Source: Elephas maximus indicus
Lineage: Eukaryota > Chordata > Mammalia > Proboscidea > Elephantidae
Length of the DNA stretch: 64,000 nt
Reading direction: 5' to 3'
Assembly: GCF_024166365.1 (NCBI RefSeq)
Contig: NC_064831.1
Coordinates: forward strand, 32,168,768-32,232,767
A program made the translations under genes and the position numbers. Each line of letters begins with the position of its first letter. The stretch's first letter is position 1. Under the pieces are notes generated by a model. It saw only the letters and a list, made by a program, of their open reading frames with translations. It had not been told where the DNA came from and searched no databases. Below, piece after piece: positions 23,101 through 35,451 of this stretch.

Positions 23101-25166
23101 GCCCTTAAATGGGAAACCCTAGACTGGAGCGTATGCTGTGGTACCAACAACTGCAGGCATTTGACATCCCAGCGGGGACACATCCCACCCCTGCTGGGGC
23201 AGTCCTTCCCTAATGAAAGCAGCCTAGACACACTTCCAGATTCAGAATGGGCATCCATCTACAACCCAAACCCCTGAACAGATCTGGGGTCAACCGGCAT
23301 GCCCACTGCAGCCAAGCCGTTCTAGAGACACTGAGAAAAACGTTCAACCGCCACCATTGCTGGCTGCCCAAATTGAACAGGCAACCCATGTATCCTGTTC
23401 CTGGCTTCCTACCGTAAGAAGATGTTTTCCTGACAACACCCGGGCCCCATGATGTCTTAGTGAATTAAAAACCAACAACTATACCTGAAGAAACACCACC
23501 TGCTAGGGAAAGGGACTCCTAAGCTGAATGCATCCTTCCTACACAACACAGACATCAACTCCAACCCAGCATGTCAAAGTGGCTTCCAAAATAATGCTGA
23601 GTAGAACGGGGACAATTCCTCTGAACACCAGGGAAAGGAAGTGTCAAACGATAAAGAAAATCACATCTCTAATCAGTTATTCCAGCATACTCGCTGGAAC
23701 CATGTTTTAGGTCAAACTTAACCTGGAATTTCTTTGAGAAAAAATTTTTTAAATATGCAGTTAGCCATTTCCAAAAGTCCATTTTAAATATCCCAGTGCT
23801 CTCATATACTCTGAACCACAAAATTCAGTCTAGAACTATAAATCAGACCCTGAATCGTAAGCGGAGGTTAATTTTGTGACATTAGGGAACCCTGACTAGC
23901 CTTCACTGCCTAGCACCATCAGGCTAGTCACAGTGATGCCAACCTCAGGGCTGCTCCCCAGAGTTTGTGTCCACTGCTTCCCTCTTCCCAGATTCTTCCA
24001 CAAGTAGCTCAGCAACCAGGGTGGGAACCTGTCACATGGAAAAGTGTCCACACTCTTGGACCAAATTTTTAAGCATGCCAAAGATCTTTAAAAAAAAAAT
24101 TTTTCCCAAACTCATTCATTATACGAAAGCGATTTCTAAGGGCCTCACCTATTTAGTTTAAAAAAAAAAAAGTTTAGGACTGGAATATTCTACTTCATCA
24201 CCACAATTTTCTTCCCACCAAGGAGTTCCCATCATCACCGGCCTGCTGGGCAGTATCTTCATGTCTGCCTGAGTCAACGTTCAATCCCCCAATCTCTCTG
24301 TCATTTTCCTTGGGCATATTTCCTGAGCCACACTTACATAACCCAATCTGCTATTCCACTCAGCCGTGTGGGTTTCCCAGTCTTCTCTATTTCCAGGTCA
24401 GTTTTCTGACTTCGTTTTACAAAACCCTGAACACAGTGCTCTGGAGGAGAGCTGCAGTGGATTTAGAGACATGGGCCAGTTGTTCCTGATTCCAAACAGG
24501 AAGTTTGGAAGTTACCATGTGAGTTGGCTACCAATATCCCCTCCCCCCTAGGAAATTAAATTCCCCTGCCTCTCACCCCAGACACTGGTCATCTCTGTCC
24601 TCCTTTAAAGTAAGTCTACTTCAATAACTATTAAAAAAAAAAAAAATCTCTTCCCCAAGGACACCTTCTCCAAAGGGTGCTCTATAACAAAGCAACATGG
24701 ATTCAGGAAGAAGAATCTACATCACCACCAGGTAGTAGAGAGGGGGCATAAATACAACCCAACACCTAAAAAATACAGTTTTTGGGTGTGACTTTAGCGT
24801 CTTATGTACCTGGTAAGTCCAAACAGGAAGATGAACACTTGGGCAAAACAAAGTGAGAGGACAATAAATTAGAGCTTAAATTCCATCCTCAACTGTTCAT
24901 CTCTCTACCTTAATCTACCTTCTCTCCTAATGGAGGATTTGGGGTTGTGCAAATACAACTAGACACTGGGAGGCTGAGAGGAGGCCAGTCTGTCAGGCCT
25001 CAGACGTTTTAGCTGCTGCACCACAGTTGGGCAAACCAGTTTTCAAGACAAGTTTGAAGTCAGAAATGTGCAATGAATTGGTATCTTTGGTTTCTTGCCT
25101 GGGCTCAGAAACACTGCTAGGCTGGCTCCTAAGAGCTCACCCAGCCAGGCCAGGTCTCCTGGTGTC

Positions 25167-25172
25167 TTTATT
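25167..25172 (-). terminator. Candidate polyadenylation signal for FHIP1A (proximal)
   Basis: TTTATT on +, AATAAA on -. The first such hexamer I find, about 1.6 kb after the FHIP1A stop. It could give a shorter transcript. Confidence 0.35.
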
Positions 25173-26796
25173 CCGTGGTCTGGCTCTTTCTCCCTCAATA
25201 CACAGCTGCCTCAAGATCCCTGAAACACAAAAGGGCTAGCTTCTGCTCTGCCAGGTCTCAGATGTTTTTTTTTCCACTCCCCTCCTGTGCTAGGGGCCCC
25301 AGTTAAGACCAAACCAATGCTCCTGAGGTATAGGTCCTCTGGCTCCAGAAAAGGCGACAGTCAGCCCCCAGACCACGGCTGCCTCTGGGGCTCAGCAGTG
25401 ATGCCCACAGACAGAGCAGAGCGTGGGGGCTTCCAATTTCCCTCCTGAGCAGGAAGGCGCATCCCCGTTCCTTGCTTCTCAGCTGCAGAACTGGGCCCAA
25501 AACAGAGGGGGCTGGAATTTAATATCCATAAATATGAGTTGCATATAGTCTCCTTTTGAGCTGGCAGTTATTTTGTGTGTTTCCCCTCTTGGCGGTGGTT
25601 GAAGGAGACTGTGGCTCTAAGTATAATTAGGCCTCTTGGAGCAGCTGAGATGCAGCAGAGACACACTAACACCTCAAGTCAGCTTTCTAATGAAGACCAT
25701 TGCTCAGAAGCCAGACTTCCCGGTTGGTGGAGTCACCAGCCGGCATTGTCCGTGTCGTGTCAGCTCCCAGAGTGGGCTGCACAGTACCTGCTTCCCTACA
25801 AAGTGCAACATGCTAGCAAAAGCAAACAGAGTCACTGGCATTTTTAACAGGTTGCATTAAGTTTACCTTTATCCTTTCCCTCCACTTCACCCTCCCCCTG
25901 CCCCAAAGAAACTACCACAAAAGAGCTTCACAAGGCAATCTGTTTGTTTTCAGGACACACTTATAAAGCAGCTATGGCTGTCTCCCTATATAAGGATATG
26001 ATACCATGCTTTCTTTACCTGATCAAACTCCTAAAAATCAGAGGAACAGTTTGCATAGGTACACTTGATTTTGTGCAAATCTTACTAAAATAAGGGTCTC
26101 TCCAGTGTTTAGGTAGTGATATACCGATTAAAGAAAGCTCTCAAGCAACAAGAAAAAGTACCTGCATTCCAAATTCTCTCCAGAATGCTACCTGACTTCC
26201 CAGGCAGCCAGTGGAGACCAGTGGATTTGTCTGCACCATAAGGCAACAGGTACTGGACAGAATACGAGTCCTGGAAGGAAAAGCCCAAGGGACATGTGAC
26301 ACATGCTTGTATGATGAAGGCAGGAGAGGCTGGGCTACGCATCCTCAGTCTTCCCTTTTACAAAATGGAAGCCAAATGCCCAAGGAGCAGAAGCAGCTGT
26401 GCAAGCTGTGGACATATATTCTTCATGTGCTGCTGAAGAGCCAGCCTCGGACACTGGGCACCTCCAGAAATCAGCAAACCCTGACACTCCCTTGGTCTGA
26501 TGTGAGCTACAAGATGAGTGACCAGTGACCGAAGGGGACGGAAGTAGAACAACCAAAAAATCTAAGGAGGAGAAGAAAGCCTGCCTAGGGAGCAATCAGC
26601 TTATGAGACTTACATTCTATACAACATAAGGTGGAAAGACCCGGTTAGACAGAGAGGAGATACGAAGAAACTTTCTCCCCCAAATCAAGTATTGTCAGGA
26701 AATAACAAAGTAGAAATTTTCGTAAGCAGCTCTGCATTTAACATTCAGTCAAAACACTAAAACCTTATAAAACAAGAACCTCTACAAGAAAAAAAG

Positions 26797-27050
26797 CTAA
26801 GAGCAGGTGTCCTCGAAGTCACCCAGGACCTTGTAGCAGAGAATGGAGTGTTCCTGAGCTAGGGCGGCCAGCTCCTTCAGAAACTCCGGGAAGAGGGCCG
26901 CGGCCAGCATGGTGTTCCTCACTGGGAGGGGCAGGTTTGGGGGCGCCCCAGCCACCTTAGCTCTGTTGGTCAGGAAGGGCTGAAGCACTCTTGGGGGACC
27001 ATCCAAAAGGTTCCTACCAGTTCCTGTCCAGGCAGCATCCTGAATGGGAT
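26797..27050 (-). CDS. FHIP1A: FHIP1A last coding exon and stop
   Basis: Completes a split Asp codon, then PIQDAAWTGTGRNLLDGPPR, VLQPFLTNRAKVAGAPPNLP and LPVRNTMLAAALFPEFLKEL, ending CYKVLGDFEDTCS and TAG at 26799-26797. The acceptor on the - strand is GGTTTCAG. The peptide matches the FHIP1A C-terminus, a helical segment. Confidence 0.95.
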
Positions 27051-28434
27051 CTGAAACCAGAAACAAGAATTATTGGGGCCCTCCCTAGCCCTTCACTTCC
27101 TTCTACCCACTTCAGTAAAAAGTGTGTGTGTGGTGGGGGGGTTCCTGGTCACGGGTTCAGGTCCTATGACTGACTGAGGTCTGAAGACACGGCCCTTTAG
27201 CACACACCTTGTTCCACGCATCTGCCCCAGCATTTACCTCCAGCACAGAGCATGTGACATGAGAGTTCCACCCAAATCCTAAATAAGGAACTTCATGTAG
27301 GAACCACAGCAAGAAGGTAGGTTTATTAAGAACCCAGAATGCGGGGAGAAGAAGGAAATGAAAAAGGCATCTCCTGCCCCTGGCTCAACCAAGTAAAGAT
27401 GTAGCTCAGCAGGAAGGTTATTTAAGGGTGCCCAGTATTGGGTGACCCCTCGCGTGGCACAGGTGTAGGAGAAGGCTAGGTTAAAGGAGCTCCTCGCCAC
27501 TCTCCACAGCTCATGCGCTGGCCCTTGGGCTGCCGGGTGACTCCGTCCTCTCTACTTCTGGTCAGTGCTTCCAGCTTTTATGGAGAAGAAACTGGAAGAA
27601 GACTTTATTTTTTTAAGTTTCCCTGAAGCCTCTGAATGCTGGCAATAATGGGGAGGGAGGTGGGTGCTATAAGATCAGACTGAGAACTCCCTGCACCCAC
27701 AGGACTCTAGGGGCAGCAAATGGCTTGGATGCCTACAGTTAATGAGCATTTCCAGGGGTTTCAATCTCAGTTTAAATAACATAGGTCTAAAATGACACGA
27801 GTCCAAACTTTAACATATTCAAGTGATTTGCATTTTCATATCAAATCAGTTTCCTAATTAAAATGGTTGCAATTCCCTGACTATTTAATTCCTGAACATC
27901 TTCAGCCCCCATGTATTTGTAGGAATGACTTATGCCTCCTTCTGCCCCTACCCAAACAACCTCGTTATTCCCCATAAATCATCGTATTCAAGTTCTTCAT
28001 TATTCTGGCTGCTTTTTGGAATTTAGTCCCATTTTTCAACACTCTTCTCAGAGTGGGAAGCCTTAACTACAGTGCTAAAAATTCCTGACATTTATAGTAC
28101 TTTCCACATCACACTACTCTAGTCTTTAGTGTTAAAAGAAAAGCTTCCATTTTACTGCTTAAGACATCCTATTAAGTAAATTAAAGCTTGTCACAGTTTG
28201 TGCCATGAAGAATTGGGAAAGTTGGGAATGTGTCTGCTGCTACCTTTCAGCAAAAACTCACATCATGCCCTGACGATAGAGTGAGGACAAGAGTGTTGTT
28301 GTTGTTACTGAGGCACACTGTCAACCTTGGAGACCGCTCTGCTCCTCTCCACTAGCCCTCAAGCACTGCTGCTCCCCAAGGGGCCCAGCAGAGCTCATAA
28401 AGGAAGCTGATTTGGATGCCAATGGGCAGTATTT

Positions 28435-28600
28435 GGAGCCCTGGTGGCACAGTAGCTGTGTTCAGCTGCTAACCAAAAAGTCAGCAGTTCGAATCTACCA
28501 GCTGCTCCTTGGAAACCCTATACGGCAGTTCTACTCTGTCTGTAGGGTTGTTATGAGTAAGAATCGACTTGACAGCAACGGGTTTGGGTTTCTTTTTTTT
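28435..28600 (+). mobile_element. AfroSINE (short subtype)
   Basis: GGAGCCCTGGTGGCACAGTA head, tRNA-like B box GCAGTTCGAATCTACCAG, then directly CCTTGGAAACCCTAT without the GTGGCAGTCTGC block, and tail GAATCGACTTGACAGCAACG plus T-rich end. Confidence 0.9.
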
Positions 28601-28613
28601 GAGGAGGGGGTTT

Positions 28614-28812
28614 GAGGGCAGTGGTTAAGCACACGGCTGCCAACCAGAAGGTCGGCAGTTCGAATCCACCAGTCGCTGCATGGAAGAAATATGTGGCAGT
28701 CTGCTTCCATAAAGATTACAGCCTTGGAAACCTTATGGGGCAGTTCTACTCTGTCATATAGGGCCGCTATGAGTCAGAATTGACTGGACAGCAACGGGTT
28801 TGGTTTTCTTTA
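28614..28812 (+). mobile_element. AfroSINE (long subtype)
   Basis: Head slightly truncated (GCAGTGGTTAAGCACACGG), B box GGCAGTTCGAATCCACCAG, central block GTGGCAGTCTGCTTCC, tail GAATTGACTGGACAGCAACG. Directly follows another copy in the same orientation. Confidence 0.9.
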
Positions 28813-28944
28813 GTTTGGGAAGCGAGATTCTCTGGACACTAATTCTAGACTAAGACCTGCCATCATTTATGCTGGTTCCTCCACCTGGGATCCCCTCCCC
28901 ATATATCTGCACTCATAAATCCTACTAGCCTGAGGGGCAGTGGG

Positions 28945-29110
28945 TACACAAACTCTGCCACTTACTGGCTGAGTGATCTCAGGCAAACTTTCTTTACTTT
29001 TTTGTGTACTTTTATTTCCTCATCTGTCAAAAGCTCACAGGTTACTGTGAGGATCAAGTAAGTTAATAAGTAGAAAGTACACAGTGACCTCTTGATAAGT
29101 GTTAACAATC
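28945..29110 (+). repeat. MIR SINE fragment
   Basis: CTGCCACTTACTGGCTGAGT, TCCTCATCTGTCAAAAG, GTGAGGATCAAGTAAGTTAA: the MIR core in order, diverged. Confidence 0.7.
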
Positions 29111-29224
29111 ATCATCATCATCAACTCAGTTGCCACTGACTTCACAAAGCATTTCCTGTTTCCTGCCCCTAGAAATCATTCCTGTTCTAACCTCCAACCC
29201 CACTTATCTACACTTAAGCCTGGC

Positions 29225-29515
29225 ACTGTTATTTATATATTTTACCTCCTCTACTAGACTTTGAGCTTTTGTAGGACTGAGCCCCTATCTGATAATTTAT
29301 CCTTCACACCTCCGAACACAGTCCCTATTGATAGCAAAAAATCCCAGTGCCGTCGAGTCAACTCCAACTCATAGCGACCCTGTAGGACAGAGTAGCACTG
29401 CCCCATAGAGTTTCCAAGGAGCGCCTGGCGGATTCAAACTGCCGACCTGTTGGTTAGCAGCCATAGCACTCAACCACAGCAGCAGCTAATAAACACCTGT
29501 TGAATGAATGAGTGA
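29225..29515 (+). repeat. L2 3' end split by an AfroSINE
   Basis: CTACTAGACTTTGAGCTTTT with later AATAAACACCTGTTGAATGA gives the L2 3' pattern. The SINE at 29336-29486 sits between the halves. Confidence 0.65.
29336..29486 (-). mobile_element. AfroSINE (short subtype)
   Basis: Reads tail-first: CCGTCGAGTCAACTCCAACT, TAGCGACCCTGTAGGACAGA, TTCCAAGGAGCGCCTGGCGG, head CTGTTGGTTAGCAGCC. Lacks the central GTGGCAGTCTGC block. Confidence 0.9.
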
Positions 29516-29946
29516 CAGAACCAACCACATGAGGTCTTCCCTACTCCCGGTCCCTGCTGGAGCTGGCTCGTCCTTGTCATTCCTCGTCTTCATCTTTCTC
29601 CTTCAAATTCACTCCTCTTCTTCTCCCCTGAAAAGGGCTTTTTTTTCAGTGGTTCATTTATCTAGCTTGAATCCATGAATAGAAAGTGTCATTACCAAGG
29701 CTCATGTATCCAGCCTGAATCCAAAAATTAATATTGTCTCCACTGAGGCAGGAGAACACTCAGCGAGGGAGACCAAGGACTTGAAGGGCAAATCCTAAAG
29801 TGGTTTCATCAGCGGCTGGAACGCAGTGACATGGGCTGGCCTCCAGAGTACTGGCCTTTCACTGTGTCATGAAGTACCATCAAGCTCTTGATTCAAAGGC
29901 AAGGAGACCAAGTTATGGTCCCTACTGACAACCAGCTGTTGGTATG

Positions 29947-31040
29947 CTGTTGTTGTTGTTAGATGCCACTAAGTTGGTTTTGACTCATAGCAACACAATG
30001 TACAACAGAACGAAACACTGCCCGGTCCTGTGCCATCTTCACAATCATTGTTATACTTGAGCCCACTGTCAGAACCACCATGTCAATCCATCTTGTTGAG
30101 GGTCTTTCTCTTTTTCGCTGACCCTCTACTTTACCAATTATGCTGTCCTTCTCCAGGGACTGGTTCCTCCTGATAACACGTCCAAAGTATGTGAGATGAA
30201 GTCTCGCCATCCTTGCTCCCAAGGATCAATCTGGCTGTACTTCTTCCAGGACAGATTTGTTCATTCTTTTAGCAGTCCATGGTATATTCAATATTCTTCA
30301 CCAAAACCATAATTCAAAGGCATCAATTCTTATTTAGTCTTCCTTATTCATTTTCCTGCTTTTGCACACATACGAGGTTACTGAAAATACCATGGCCTGG
30401 GGTAGGCTCACCTTAAGTCTTCAAGGTGACATCTTTGTTTTTCAATACTTTAAAAGAGGTCTTTTGCAGCACATTTGCCCAATGCAAGGCGTTGTTTGAT
30501 TTCTTGACTGCTGCTTCCGTTGGCATTGATTGTGGATCCAAGTAAAATGAAATCCTTGACAACTTCAATCTTTCTCCGTCTATCATGATGTTGCTTATTG
30601 ATCCAGTTGGGAGGATTTTTGTTTTTTTTTATGTTGAAGTGCAATACATACCGAAGGCTGTGGTCTTTGATCTTCATCAGTAAGTACTTCAAGTCCTCTT
30701 CACTTTCAGCAAGCAAGGTTGTGTCATCTGCATAATGCAGGTTGTTAATGAGTCTTCCCCCAATCCTGATGCCCCGTTCTTCTTCATATAGTCCAGCTTC
30801 TCGGATTATTTGCTCAGCATACAGATTCAATAGGTATGGTGAAAGGATACAGCCCTGACACACTTTCCTGACTTTAATCCATGCAGTAACCCTTGTTCTG
30901 TGCAAACAACTGCCTCTTGATCCATGTACAGGTTCCTCACAAGCACAATGAAATGTTCTCGAATTCTCATTCTTCGCAACGTTATGAATAATTTGTTATG
31001 ATCCACACAGTCAAATGCCTTTGCGTAGTCAACAAAAAGA
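29947..31040 (-). mobile_element. RTE (BovB-type) LINE, 5'-truncated, part of the reverse transcriptase readable
   Basis: A 151-codon open frame at 30450-30905 (-) carries the RT fingers/palm region with YADD at 30734-30723, in context NNLHYADDTTLLAESEEDLK, followed by GSTINANGSSSQEIKQRLAL. The 3' end at 29947 shows the GTTGTTGTTAGATGCC tail motif. Homologous to the copy at 52792. An internal deletion and frame loss before 30450 make it non-functional. Confidence 0.9.
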
Positions 31041-31047
31041 CTTGTGG

Positions 31048-31185
31048 TAGAACTTCTCAGTTTCCTTCTCTGTACAATGGGAATAACACCTGCCTGGCCT
31101 CCCTTCCAGAGTTAGAAAGCAATGAAAGTGCTCTGAATATGAGTAAATACAAGGCACTGCTACTCCATGGTTTGGAAGGTGCTTG
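31048..31185 (+). repeat. MIR SINE fragment
   Basis: CTCAGTTTCCTTCTCTGTAC, AATGGGAATAACACCTGCC and AAAGTGCTCTGAATATG follow MIR order. Diverged; moderately sure. Confidence 0.55.
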
Positions 31186-32244
31186 AGGGGAAAAATAAAA
31201 GCCTGACAAGTGGCTGAACCTCAGAGATCAACAGCCTCAAGACAGACAATGTGACAGCTGCACAGAATTCACCTGCTCCAGGGTGGCCGTCACAACGACA
31301 CCCACTGCTGCTTGAAGCCTTAGTGAGAAGGCTCATTTTCACCAGGGCTGCCAGAAGGCAAGGGGAATGTGGGGGCTGCGTGGTGGGGCAGCTCGGGCTG
31401 CAGGCGCCTGGGGTACACCCACATAAAGGACTCAACAGGCACACACAACACCAGAGGAAAAGGTAGGGAGGACAGGAAATATAAATAAATGTCAGCATCA
31501 GGAGTGGTTTTCTGAAATGTTGCCCTGAGTCTAAAAATCTGCAGCAGAGGGTTTTCAAGGCTAATACCGGGAAAACTGCAGAAGTCAGGGGAGAAATACA
31601 TCACACGCTCGTCATCTTGCCAGCAGTACTAGGCAAAGGGCACAGCACACAGACAGTGGAAACCCAAGTGGCTGGCCCATTAGCACACTTCTTAATGGTA
31701 AAACTGCTCTGTGTCCCAGTGAGGACAGGGCTCCCAGACTCGACTCACTCACAGCCGTCACATCATCCTTAATGCATCAGAAGTCAGGTTTGTACGAGGG
31801 GACAGGAGCCTTTCTCACTCTGTAATTGAGAAGGTTTTTAAAGTTGGAGGGAAGGTGTCACTTTGCTAACCCGAAAGAAGCTAGAAACTTAATGTGATGA
31901 ACTCAATTAAAAGAAAAGTCTTCTATCCCAAGAGAAGCTTCCTACAAGTCAAAGTCCCCCAAATGTCACAGACCCTAAAGCCACCGACTGCAGTTGACTA
32001 CTCTGACAACCGTATGAGTTGGGAAAACGTTCCCCTGGGCACATCTCTGGCAACCGTAGCTGTCGGTCTGAAGCCAGGGCAAAGCATGAATTGTGAGCAA
32101 GCCCACCCCTCCCTCTCCCTGAGCGTGTCGGCTAAGGCCCAGGGCACAGTGTCGTCAAGGAAGCCCAGGAGGTCGGCCTGCATTTGTGTGCGCGCTCATC
32201 ACCATGAATCAGGCAGGGCCGTCTTGCCCACTTAAGTTTCAGGA

Positions 32245-32385
32245 TCCTGCCTCACTACCCTGGGCCTCCAGCTCCATCTTCCTCATCTGAAAATGAAGCA
32301 AACTGTACCCATTTCACAGTGTTGTTTGAAAACTGACTGCCTGGGAAAGCACTTCACAAACTATAAGATACAACGAAGACCAAGC
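32245..32385 (+). repeat. MIR SINE fragment
   Basis: TCCTCATCTGAAAATGAAGC, ACCCATTTCACAGTGTTGTT and GGGAAAGCACTTCACAAACT resemble MIR. Diverged. Confidence 0.5.
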
Positions 32386-32416
32386 CTACAGTACAATGTA
32401 AGTTCTGCTTCTATAT

Positions 32417-32555
32417 GTTGTTGTTAGGTGCCAACGAATCGACTCTGACTCACAGTGACCCTATAGTGATGAAACACTGTCCAGTCCTGCACCATCCTCA
32501 CAATTGTTGCTGTTTGAGCTCACTGTTGCAGCCACTGTGTCAATCCATCTTCTGT
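32417..32555 (-). mobile_element. RTE 3'-end fragment
   Basis: GTTGTTGTTAGGTGCCAACG, GAATCGACTCTGACTCACAG, then AAACACTGTCCAGTCCTGCA, colinear with the 3' ends at 29947 and 52792. Confidence 0.8.
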
Positions 32556-32559
32556 ACAG

Positions 32560-33045
32560 TAGATTGCAAAAACAGCATACTTCCTTGCAGCTCTTTCCAC
32601 CAAGAGGCAGGGCTTGTCCTCCCTTCTTGAATCTGGGCTGGCCCTGTGACTTGCTTTGGCCAATAGACACAGCAGAGCTGACCTTGTGTGGGCCCCAAGC
32701 CTGAGCCTCAGAAGATTTTATATGCTTCTGCTCTCGCTCTGGAACCCTACAGCTGTGACACTGATGAGCCTGAGCTAACAACCGCGTGATGAGAAGCATA
32801 TATACCCGTTAGCTCCATCACCCCAGCCAACGGCCACAGACGTGAGTGAGGGCATCCTAGACCTCCAGCCACCCGCTGATGGCAGACACACGAGGGAGTC
32901 CGGCCAAGATCAGCCGGGCCTGGCCCAGATCAGCAGAACCACTCAGCTAACCATATAGACACAGCAGCAATCATAAATGGCTTTGTTTTAAGCTGCTGAG
33001 GTTTTGTATGGTGTGTTATACACAAAAGCTAACTGGTGAACCTTG
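32560..33045 (-). repeat. Old LTR-like mammalian repeat, family not fixed
   Basis: Text such as TGGGCTGGCCCTGTGACTTG, CTTTGGCCAATAGACACAGC, CCAGCCACCCGCTGATGGCA and TTGTTTTAAGCTGCTGAGGT has the sound of an ancient mammalian LTR. Strand and family are uncertain. Confidence 0.4.
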
Positions 33046-33745
33046 TCTCCCAGGTGGGTTATAGCACCATGCTCCCTGTTCAGGAGGAATGCAACTAACA
33101 GGCTGACTGTCAATGTGGTTAGTAGAGGCCAGATGCAGCCCACCTTCCCATCAAGAAGTGGGGGCTTCTTTCTCCCCAGGAATGGCCTTGCCTGCTGAAG
33201 CTTGACCCTCTTATTTTACCGGTGGCACAAAGCCCACCTTTCTTTCAAAATCTGACTCTGGTACCCTAAGAGCGCATCAAACCCAGAGTTCTGGAGAGAT
33301 GGAGAACCAAGCCTTTAGTTAAGAGTCAAAGGGCCTGACTCTCTGGCAATGTGACCAAGACCACACAGCTACACAGAGGCAGGGTCAAGCCTCCCAAGTT
33401 CTTGGTTCTTTTCAGCTTCTTTGAAAGGTTTAGAAAATTGCCCCAAGTCACATGCCTGTAGCCCACTCCCAGCCTTGTTTCTGAGCATGTGCCTGGAGCC
33501 CAGGACGGAGAACCCCAGTCTCTCCATTGCTTGCCTGCCACAAGAAGCCTGACTTGTCTGTGTGGAGTAAGCGAAAGCCAGGGCAATATGGGGCACTTTG
33601 TAGTTTGTGCTCACCAAGTCCTAAGTCACAGCTCAGAAGACAACTGCTTGGTCAACAAATTCATCCAACCTGGGTCTCATTGAGGCAGAGCCGTGGGTTT
33701 CAGGCCTGGCCGGCTGGCAGGCCCACCCCCAGCTCTTCCCTCAGC

Positions 33746-33776
33746 ACCGACCCCCACCCCCCCCCCCCCCCCCCCG
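33746..33776. repeat. Poly-C tract
   Basis: About 30 nearly uninterrupted C bases following CCGACCCCCA. Length is likely unstable and may be miscounted in assembly. Confidence 0.9.
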
Positions 33777-34355
33777 CCACCAGCTCCACCACAGCCCTAT
33801 CTCACCACCTCCTCTACGGCAGAATGAAGGTTCTCTCAGGAATTTTAGGCTGAGCATAAACGTCACTTTCCCGAGTCCAACCAAGCAGTTTTTATGTCCT
33901 AGAGCCCTAAAGCACATCTATTTTTGGCCTGAGAAGCTCTGAAAACATAAAGAAAACAGATGTCCTCCTGAGGATCAGGCTGGCCAAAAAGATGTCTTGG
34001 GTGTACACAAAATGCCTCTTTCTAGCTGAGTTATTTACTTCTAGCCTGACAGTAACCCACATATCAGCCCCTTCCTTAAACCACTCTAAGGAAAATAAAG
34101 CCCTCTAGGTCCTTCAGAGTAGGAATAAATCAGGTGTGGCCAGGTGGGGGCAGGTTCTTCAGACCTTTCCTTAGATTTAAGAACACTAAGAGCAGACCCC
34201 TTCCTGTTGGGTAAAAATGAAAATATTTTTAGCTGCTTCCAGAGCCCAGGAACCACTGCAGCATTTGTGAACCCAAATAAGATACCCAAACTAGGAAGCT
34301 GGAGCAATAGAGGAGAGCCGTTTAAGGACAGACACCGTGGGAAAACCTCGGTTAC

Positions 34356-34494
34356 CTTTGGTTAGTGACTCAGGAGCCATATCGGACATGTCCACTCGGA
34401 AAAGCAGGTATTGCTGGGCTTGTAAGAGGAGTCCTGGGAAATCTCTCTCCATGGAAGCAAACTGTTCAATTTTGTTTTTCACAGATGCAAGGAC
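34356..34494 (-). CDS. FHIP1A: FHIP1A coding exon, penultimate
   Basis: 139 nt: VLASVKNKIEQFASMERDFP, then GLLLQAQQYLLFRVDMSDMA and PESLTK plus one base. The acceptor is TTTTGACAG and the donor AAAG/GTAACC on the - strand. Part of the helical C-terminal region of FHIP1A. Confidence 0.95.
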
Positions 34495-34848
34495 CTGTCA
34501 AAACCAACATTTATGATGTTAATGCTTCACAACAGAATCTCATCCCCAGTTATCAATATATCTTTCAGGTGTGGCCCTCACTGCAGGAACTATTACGACA
34601 TTAGGCATTTGCTCATCTTTAACTGCCTGGGTGTTCTTGGTAGGGCACCCTCGAAACATCAAAATAAATGAAGCTTTGCAGTTTGTCTAGAATAATCTAC
34701 ACAACCAGCTTAATAGGACAAGGAAGGAAAGGAAATAAATTAGAACAGAGGGATTTTTTTTTAAAAAACACAAGTGGAAGGAAAAAAGGAGCCCAGCGAA
34801 TTAGCACCCATGAAGTCAACAGGTTGGATATGGGCCCAGCTAACATAC

Positions 34849-35027
34849 CTGATAGAGAGAGCGTACACTTGGCTGGAAGACCATGTTGGTGTTGAGCAGA
34901 AAAGAGCGAAGGAGTGGTTGGGGGTAGCTGGCTAACTGAGTGATGATCCCAATAAGCAGCAAATTAACGTGCAAAGAATTCTCCAGCATGTTCTCCAGCT
35001 TTGACAGGACCACGCTGATGAATGGGC
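34849..35027 (-). CDS. FHIP1A: FHIP1A coding exon, third from last
   Basis: 179 nt: after completing a Gly codon it encodes PFISVVLSKLENMLENSLHV, NLLLIGIITQLASYPQPLLR and SFLLNTNMVFQPSVRSLYQ. The acceptor is TTCTGCAG and the donor CAG/GTATGT. The sequence is nearly identical to the human protein as I remember it, suggesting strong constraint. Confidence 0.95.
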
Positions 35028-35451
35028 CTGCAGAAGGAACACAAGGCTTCAGGGCTTGCTAGGCACACAGGGACATCTTTCCTCAACAACCAAGGAGCCA
35101 CCGGAGCCACAGGCTCCAAACCACTGCAGGCCACGATGTACAAACCTAGACACTCAAATACAGCCAGGTCTTGTCCTGCCTCAAAACAAAAACAAACCAC
35201 CCCCTCACCACACACACGCACATACACAAAAAGCAGAAGGATTGAATGGGAGCTATTATTTTGATTCTGTGAATAGTTTTAATACTCTGAAAATTATCAG
35301 ACTTGAAAACAATCAGACCATGAATAATGTTAAAGAATTAAAATATACTTCCCCACACTGTTTCTGCATTTCTTGGGGCTGCCAGTGCTTAAAAACGTGA
35401 CATGTGTCATCTCATGATGCTGTGTGCTGTAGGGCTTCATATAAACATTAA

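Larger units (their letters stand above)
19350..26796 (-). other. Probable long FHIP1A 3' UTR / convergent intergenic region
   Basis: 7.4 kb between the two genes with no AfroSINE, L1, RTE or LTR that I can recognise, unlike the rest of the window. On the - strand, AATAAA hexamers occur at 25167-25172, 20112-20117 and 19300-19305. The repeat-poor character suits a long conserved 3' UTR continuing the last FHIP1A exon, but the end point is inference. No ORF has a domain. Confidence 0.5.
27051..34355 (-). other. FHIP1A intron
   Basis: 7.3 kb. The first 1.4 kb (27051-28430) shows no repeat. The rest carries AfroSINEs, MIR, L2, two RTE pieces and an old LTR-like element, listed separately. At 33060-34080 only a C-homopolymer and possible MIR traces are seen. 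Confidence 0.7.

Noticed and set aside
30450-30905. 151-codon reverse transcriptase frame as a retron or defence-type RT
   Set aside because: The peptide is RTE/BovB LINE-like, in a 5'-truncated copy with LINE 3' end. Not a prokaryotic-type system.
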